64,000 nucleotides of DNA from Juglans regia (Eukaryota; Streptophyta; Magnoliopsida; Fagales; Juglandaceae): the NCBI RefSeq assembly GCF_001411555.2, contig NC_049905.1, positions 21,690,097 to 21,754,096 on the forward strand. Reading direction: 5' to 3'. Shown in pieces: positions 58,113 through 64,000 of the stretch; within the stretch, counting starts at the first letter, position 1; the number at the start of each line of letters is the position of its first letter. The notes beneath the pieces were generated by a model that did no database searches, was not told where the DNA came from, and saw only the letters and a list, made by a program, of their open reading frames with translations. The translations under genes and the position numbers were made by a program.

Positions 58113-58850
58113 AGTCATTCGTGCCCCACTCTTCGAATTCGGGCCGTCCCCGTTGCCATTCGGCCGTCAGTGTCAGGCCCCAACTACCGTTGACGCGATT
58201 TACGAGTGTATGGCCCTTCTTTTTATCATAGATTTGTCTCCCTATACTTTTTTGTTAGTAATTTGGTTGGTCTGTTATATAAAATTATTTGAATTTATAT
58301 TATATAATTATTATAATTTTTTAAAACTTTTATATAAAATATAATAAATAATTTATCTAACTAAATCAGTTTAATTTCTCGAATTTCAAATTTTATGTAA
58401 TTTTCTCAAGACGAATATCAAAACTATTTCAACTAATCTCATTTTATATTATCATTATAATTTTTATAATTTTTCATAATAAATATAATAAGTAATTCAA
58501 CTTTTTAAAATTTTAAAATAATAATAATATTAAAAAAATATTTTAATAATATTTTATTTAATTTTCATTTAAAATTATTTCATCTTATCTCACTGTCCAA
58601 ACCCCAATTTAAGGTCTCATTTGTATTTATAACTCATCTCAACCCACATCAACTCATCTCATTTCATCATTACAATTTTTTCAAATTTTTACACAAAATA
58701 TAATAAATAATTTGACTTTTTCAAATTTTAAAATAACTTTCTCAAATTTCTACACAAAATATAATAAATAATTTAACTTTTATTTTACGATTCATAAACC
58801 ATCTCAACTCATCTCAACCTATTTCTAAATCCAAATCACTCGTGTAATCT
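58113..58850. repeat. GATGAG-family miniature elements, decayed
   Basis: 58400-58605 and 58612-58845 show the family core (tataataatcatttaactt-like, caatttttcaaatttttaca) and actcatctcaactcatctca ends. 58113-58210 is a GC-richer non-coding patch. No gene. Confidence 0.55.
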
Positions 58851-59378
58851 TCACAGCTGGGATTTTGAACTTCCATCCACGGACGAATACTGATCAGATA
58901 GTTGGTAATTTTCTTGGGAAAGTGTTGAAGGGCACTTAAAAACTGGGAATGAAGGAAGGGATTCCCTTATTTTGTCGCGTAAGAAGTGGAAAGCTTAATT
59001 TGTTATTGTCTTAGCTTTGTATCATGGTCTTGCTCCCACCCAAATGAGACTAAAGTCAATAAAAATGTCTACCTTTTTAATAAGAAAATACTTAATTAAT
59101 TAATTAAATGAGTCGATCCAATATTGGTTAAAATTGTAATGAGCTCCGGTGGAACATTATGGAGATCAAGAATTTTTTCTTGTCAAGTAATGTGAGATCT
59201 CATACATGATCACCTATGACCTTTTTACTAATCAGAATATGGCATCATCACAATATCCCTATTTATATTCTTAATATTCTCGTCTGGCCAGTCCTACGTA
59301 AATGGCATGAGCCAAGTCCCTATAATGCCCTAATGAAAGACCTAAACTGCATGGTAAAAAGAATATGATCAAATTTCT

Positions 59379-59387
59379 ATAAATAGT
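59379..59387 (+). promoter_or_regulatory. TATA box of RLP gene B
   Basis: tataaatag, 60 bases before the ATG, in the promoter block shared with gene A. Homology between the A and B promoters starts only about 20 bases upstream of the TATA box; 58851-59355 is otherwise unique non-coding sequence. Confidence 0.7.
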
Positions 59388-59438
59388 AGGATCAAACTGA
59401 TTTCCTTGTGTGCTTCAATTTAGTTATCAAACAAAAAA

Positions 59439-61805
59439 ATGCTCTGCTTTACTCCTCATGATCTCCTTTTCATTTTGCTTCAGCTCCTTGTCATTCTCAT
59501 TGCAAATAATGCATGCAACCAAGCATATCTCAACTCTCTCATGTCCTTAAAGGTCAGTACGTCCTCTCCTCCTTTAAATTGGTCTTCGAACGATTGCTGC
59601 CACTGGGAAGGTATTTCTTGTGATCACAAAGGTCAGGTCACCCATGTTTGGTTGCCTTCTAAAGGCCTAACAGGAAGTGTATCTCCTAATTTTCTTGGAA
59701 ACCTTATGCATCTCTCACACCTAAATCTTTCCCACAATTCACTTTCAGGTTCTCTCCCTAGTGGATTCTTTTCATCCTTGAATCAACTCATGATTCTTGA
59801 TTTAAGTTACAACTATTTAGTTGGAGATGTATCTTTGCTATTTTCATCTAATGGCTCATCTACTCATCATGGTTGGCCTCCCTCTATTCAAATAATTGAC
59901 ATGTCTAGCAATCACTTCCATGGTACAATCCAATCATCATTCCTCGAACGAGCTTGGAACTTGATCGAGCTCAATGTCAGCAACAATAGTTTCCAAGGCC
60001 CCATTCCTTCTCATCTTTGCATGAATTCCCGTTTTGTCAGGCTCCTTGATTTCTCTTTCAATAATCATACTGGCCAAATTCCTTTGGGACTAGGAGCATG
60101 TTCCAAACTAGAGATTTTCAGAGCAAGCTCTAACTCTCTCTTTGGGTTACTTCCAAATGATCTATATAGTGTGACAGCATTAGAAGAAATATCTTTACCT
60201 TCCAATAATCTTTCCGGACCCATTAGTGATGACATTGTGAACCTAACCAAACTCACCCTCCTTGAGCTGTATGCAAATCGATTGAGCGACAAGTTACCTC
60301 CAAATATTGGGAGGCTTTCCAAATTAAAGCACATGCTTCTTCATACAAACTCCTTTCCAGGTTCTTTGCCCTCATCATTGATGAATTGCACAAATATCAT
60401 TGAATTGAATTTACGATTCAATTTGTTTGAAGGAAATATCTCCAACTTTAATTTCTCCTGTCTTCAACAGCTTACTATTCTTGACTTCGGTTATAATGGC
60501 TTCACTGGTAGCTTTCCAATAAGCTTTCAATCCTACAAGTCCCTCAGTGCAATTCGACTTTCCGGAAACCAACTAGAGGGGCAAATCCCATCAGAGATTG
60601 CTCAACTGAAATATTTATCTTATTTTTCACTTAGTTTCAAAAATCTAACCAACATCACGGCGGCAATCAAAATTCTGATGCGTAGCAATAGTCTCGAAGT
60701 TGTCCTAATAGGAAGCAATTTTCTGCACGAGAGATTGCCGAATGATGATGACATAGTTGGTTTTCAAAATCTTCGACTTTTGGATATTGGTTTATGCCAA
60801 CTGACCGGTCAATTGCCTATGTGGCTATCTATGCTCAACAAGCTAGAAATTCTGGGACAAACAGGCAATCGTATCACAGGTTCAATTCCGGGTTGGTTGT
60901 CGACCCTTCCGAGGCTCAAGGCTTTAAAATTGGGTCACAACCTCATATCAGGTGAATTCCCTAAGGAACTTTGTGCATTGCCCTCATTGGTATCAGCACA
61001 GGCTTATCAACGAGACAATGATTATTTGCTTTTACCGATTTATTTCATAGAAAATAATAAGGTAATTGGCCAGTCCAACTCCCTCTCCTACTGGTACCGA
61101 CAATTATCCTTTGAGAATAATAGTCTTAGTGGCAATATCCCCATTGAAATTGGACGTTTGAAGTTGCTTCGTGCACTACAACTTGGTCATAACAACTTCA
61201 CAGGTAACATTCCAGACCAAATATCAGAAATTACAGACTTGGAAGACCTAGACCTCTCAACAAATCAGTTATCTGGTGAAATACCAGCATCACTTGCTTG
61301 TCTGCATTTCTTGGCTACGTTTAGTGTAGCTAACAATAATCTCCATGGGCAAATACCCTCGGGCACTCAACTCCAACGTTTTGATACCTCTGCATATGAG
61401 GGGAATCTTAGACTTTGTGGCGCCCCACTTCCTCGTTGTGACCATATTACTAATGGCAGCAAAGACAAGGACATCCAGAATGAGAAAGATGGACGTACAA
61501 TTCCATGGTTTCATATTACTGTGATGTTTAGCTTCATTACGGGATTTGGGGCGGTTTGTGGTCCTTTGGCTTTTAATCGTAATTGGAGAGATTCATATTT
61601 CCGATACCTAAATAACTTAAAAGACCAACTCTATGTGGCATTCACAGTGTCTTTGGCCAGATTGCACAGAAGGATCAGGTTTTTCCTCTATGTGGCATTC
61701 AGTAGTTTTTCCTCTATCTCGAGTTCTTTGTTTTTTGTTAGCTATTACATACTTATATGCTATTTTGTACCTGCAAAATCTTTAAAATTACCAAGAACGA
61801 ACTGA
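59439..61805 (+). CDS. RLP gene B: LRR receptor-like protein with extended tail (788 aa)
   Basis: Close paralogue of gene A with the same order: signal peptide, LRRNT (WSSNDCCHWEGISC), about 20 LRRs, island-like interruption (QRDNDYLLLPIYFIENNK), cap with LCGAPLPRC, acidic juxtamembrane stretch and transmembrane helix at about 692-712. The first GFITG of gene A reads SFITG here, but a Trp-to-Gly change creates GAVCG. Unlike A, the frame does not stop after the conserved ARLHRR end; it runs about 43 codons further into a hydrophobic segment (FFLYVAFSSFSSISSSLFFV, then SYYILICYF) that could be a second membrane helix. The extension coincides with a local repeat of ctctatgtggcattca (61629 and 61686). 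Predicted surface receptor; ligand unknown. Confidence 0.92.
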   Translation: MLCFTPHDLLFILLQLLVILIANNACNQAYLNSLMSLKVSTSSPPLNWSSNDCCHWEGISCDHKGQVTHVWLPSKGLTGSVSPNFLGNLMHLSHLNLSHNSLSGSLPSGFFSSLNQLMILDLSYNYLVGDVSLLFSSNGSSTHHGWPPSIQIIDMSSNHFHGTIQSSFLERAWNLIELNVSNNSFQGPIPSHLCMNSRFVRLLDFSFNNHTGQIPLGLGACSKLEIFRASSNSLFGLLPNDLYSVTALEEISLPSNNLSGPISDDIVNLTKLTLLELYANRLSDKLPPNIGRLSKLKHMLLHTNSFPGSLPSSLMNCTNIIELNLRFNLFEGNISNFNFSCLQQLTILDFGYNGFTGSFPISFQSYKSLSAIRLSGNQLEGQIPSEIAQLKYLSYFSLSFKNLTNITAAIKILMRSNSLEVVLIGSNFLHERLPNDDDIVGFQNLRLLDIGLCQLTGQLPMWLSMLNKLEILGQTGNRITGSIPGWLSTLPRLKALKLGHNLISGEFPKELCALPSLVSAQAYQRDNDYLLLPIYFIENNKVIGQSNSLSYWYRQLSFENNSLSGNIPIEIGRLKLLRALQLGHNNFTGNIPDQISEITDLEDLDLSTNQLSGEIPASLACLHFLATFSVANNNLHGQIPSGTQLQRFDTSAYEGNLRLCGAPLPRCDHITNGSKDKDIQNEKDGRTIPWFHITVMFSFITGFGAVCGPLAFNRNWRDSYFRYLNNLKDQLYVAFTVSLARLHRRIRFFLYVAFSSFSSISSSLFFVSYYILICYFVPAKSLKLPRTN

Positions 61806-63288
61806 TCAAGCTTGTTTATTTTTTCAATAAACTTGAATAATTAAAAATAAATTAAATTACAATTTTTTTTTAAAATTTAATGAAAATTCTATAACTAGTA
61901 AATGAAACAATTAAAACCTATCCACTAACTACTATAGATTCTATAAAACAATTAGTAGAATTTAATCACTTGACTAACATATTATAACTTATATGAACTA
62001 TATTTACTGTATACGCATAAACAAAAGTGCATTCTTTCACTACAATTGCTTGCTTAATGAGATTTATTGAGTCATGTTAAAACTTTTTTTTCAGTTTGTC
62101 ATATGATATTTACAATCTCATAATAAATGTATCTAATTAGGATTTATATTCCTCTAATCACTAGCACAATATTGTATATATCATTCAACAGCACCTGTAT
62201 GTCACTTATGATGATTAATTATATAATTAGCGTGTGTTGCTTATTAAGCTCGTGCCATCGGGCACGAAACTGGACCTCGCTCGTTACAAAGTCACATGCA
62301 CGGTCATTACTCGTGGTGTGATGAATGGAGTCAGGGTATGTACATGGTCCTTAGGGGAGACCATGGTGCATGCATAATAAATGGATGTGTTTTTAGGTAC
62401 GGATGGGTTTTTCGTGTGAGTGGTTCTAATAAATGCATTTTGGAAATGATTGTGAAATTTCATTTTGATATTCCTACCTACAGTTTCGTTATATGGAATC
62501 GCAGACTTTGATGCAGAGGAGGGTTATGAGCAGGTGGAACCTGCCCCACCTAAAGAGTGATGGCTTGGGACTTTACCTGTTATTTGTTGTTGGACCTCTT
62601 TGTATTCATTTCCTTTATTTCAGCTGGGTTACTGTATTAACCTCTTGGAGGATTTTGTTTCGCATTGTATCATTTTTAATCTTTCTGGTACTTAGTTATG
62701 ATTGCCTTATTTTTTTCGCTACGTTATTTATGTTGTACACATTTTCCTTATTTGCACACACATGCACATGGCGATGGGTGTATGATCTGTGTAGTCATCA
62801 TCCAGGTGTTACGACTTTCACCAAATCACATGTGGGGGTCAAGGGCGCCACACATTCAGTTTGCAATAAGTACACAATGTGTTTCCCCCAGCAGTCTAAT
62901 CTCGATCCAACACAAGTAAAGGCCAAATTCCAATTAGAAACCTCTAAACTAACAAATGCATGGCTACCCCAGATCACTCCAAATTCATGTTACTCCAATA
63001 ACCAGTTAATTGTATATATAGCTAAACTTGAGGAACCACCTACTAACTCTGAAAACTATTGCATGTGGAGTATGATGATTAGTTTTATTTGGGTTAGTTC
63101 ACAACAACTAATTAAAGAAGGTATAAAATAGTGATTTATTGCACACACACAATATCATGTACACGTGCTATGATAAATACAGAGTCAATAATGCAATTAA
63201 TGGAATAATATATTACAAAAAAACAAAGTGGACGTTGGAGAGACAGCTTCTAGAATCATGGAGATTTCATTCGTGGCTAGACTTGAAG
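61806..63288. repeat. 3' flank of RLP B, duplicate of the RLP A flank
   Basis: Matches 40310-42276 block by block (tagtaaatgaaac, aagtcacatgcacgg, gtttcccccagcag, cccagatcactccaaattca). It contains a 212-codon open frame (62493-63131) that is not conserved in the A copy and has no recognised domain, so I do not call it a gene. Confidence 0.8.
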
Positions 63289-63654
63289 CTATGCAGGTGA
63301 CTTTGAATATGTGAGTAAGTTGTCACCAACTATAGAGAAATTCTTGGCTATTAATTTGGCATGATTGTCGGGTCCTTTAGTTGGAGCACTAATAAGCCGC
63401 CTCAAGCTCAATGAAGTAGCAGTGATATTGAGCGTGTCTCGTAAAATAACAAATTTGGGTGCAACCAATGGCTTAGTAAGAATATCCACGGATTGGTCCA
63501 TGCCTGAGATAAATTGTACCTTGAGATGACCACGAATAACACGTTCCCGAACAAAGTAAAAATCAATAGCCATATGCTTGGTGCGAACATGAAAAATGAG
63601 ATAGACAAAAAGGTATGTGGCATCAATATTGTCATGCCAAAAATAGGTGGTTGA
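63289..63654 (-). mobile_element. Ty1/copia RNase H remnant (duplicate of the one at 42277)
   Basis: On the minus strand WHDNIDATYL, FHVRTKHMAIDFYFVRERVI and FISGMDQSVDILTKPLVAP are in one frame, the C-terminal RNase H end of copia pol. This copy is open here, while the A copy is damaged at the same place. It is cut at 63654 by a hAT element. Confidence 0.85.
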
Positions 63655-64000
63655 TAGGGGTGTAAATTCAAACCGAAAAACTGGAAAATCAGTCCAGACC
63701 GGACTGGTTTTACCGGTTTTGAACCTCTCCGGTCCGGGACCGGTTCTTAGAATGTGAAAACCGGCTGGTTCCATTCCGTTTCCAGTTTTATGATTTTTCA
63801 GATCGGACCAGACCGGTTGATAAAAAATACACATAAAAAATAATATTTGTATTATTGTATATATAAGTTTTATACAAAATATTATATATATTAATATATA
63901 TATATATAAGTTTTATATATTATGTATAATAATAAATTTTTATGTGATTATATAAAATTATATATATTCATATATGAAATAATTTCTTGTTAGAGTATGC
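63655..64000. mobile_element. hAT element, left end, cut by window edge
   Basis: Starts TAGGGGTGTAAA, followed by ACCGGACTGG / CCGGTTTTG-rich sequence as in the element at 50538-51850. The preceding 8 bases GTGGTTGA (63647-63654) are the likely target duplication. The equivalent unoccupied site is at 42635-42642. The right end is outside the window. Confidence 0.85.

Noticed and set aside
62493..63131. 212-aa plus-strand frame
   Set aside because: The duplicated sequence downstream of RLP A is broken in this frame and no domain is recognisable. A faint copia-gag-like word (ENYCMWSMMI) was too weak to call.

Overview
This window is plant nuclear DNA from a eudicot. It carries a multi-exon TIR-NBS-LRR (TNL) resistance gene (TNLs are largely a dicot class), a cluster of LRR receptor-like protein (RLP) genes with Cf-type C-termini, and many plant-type transposons: Ty1/copia, Ty3/gypsy, CACTA, hAT and PIF/Harbinger. 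Many AT-rich miniature elements carry ATGAGATGAG / TGAGTTGAG words. From memory these are abundant in walnut/hickory-type (Juglandaceae) genomes, so a woody Fagales tree is my tentative guess; no search was possible.

Layout. 1-1031: 3' part of a decayed RLP. 1446-6335: intact young copia element with identical 318-bp LTRs and target duplication TCCGT. 7183-11015: complete five-exon TNL gene, 1031 aa. About 11770-18843: decayed CACTA element with a minus-strand TNP1-like gene; its right end abuts RLP fragment 2 (18844-20063). 20793-21437: LTR-like segment; 21440-21775: RLP fragment 3. 23153-33400: 10.2-kb CACTA element (target duplication ACT) inserted in the integrase of an old gypsy element. 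It holds two divergent transcription units separated by a 183-193 bp tandem array, and clusters of the palindrome ACGTTCGAACGT at both ends and beside both internal promoters. 34370-37190: related CACTA debris and a thrice-repeated block. 37943-40168: intact RLP gene A. 42277-46869: copia remnant on the minus strand, interrupted by a 2.9-kb solo LTR (43741-46671). 46870-50231: LTR-like block. 50232-50352 and 52634-52802: two small RLP 3' fragments, with a hAT element (50538-51850) and a PIF MITE (52034-52601) between them. 53000-59300: AT-rich repeats without genes. 59439-61805: intact RLP gene B. 61806-64000: downstream sequence duplicated from gene A, carrying a newer hAT insertion cut by the window end.

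How it works together. RLP A and B are predicted plasma-membrane LRR receptors without kinase domains, which normally signal through adaptor kinases such as SOBIR1. The TNL is an intracellular immune receptor. The window is therefore a mixed surface/intracellular immune-receptor cluster, shaped by duplication and repeated transposon insertion; five of seven RLP copies are reduced to 3' ends. The most unusual object is the 10.2-kb CACTA element: its TNP2-like gene has lost the catalytic core, but it keeps a TNP1-like gene with few lesions, an extra minus-strand gene with its own promoter and 5' UTR intron, and an elaborate palindrome system. All functional statements are inferred from reading the sequence; none was tested by database search.
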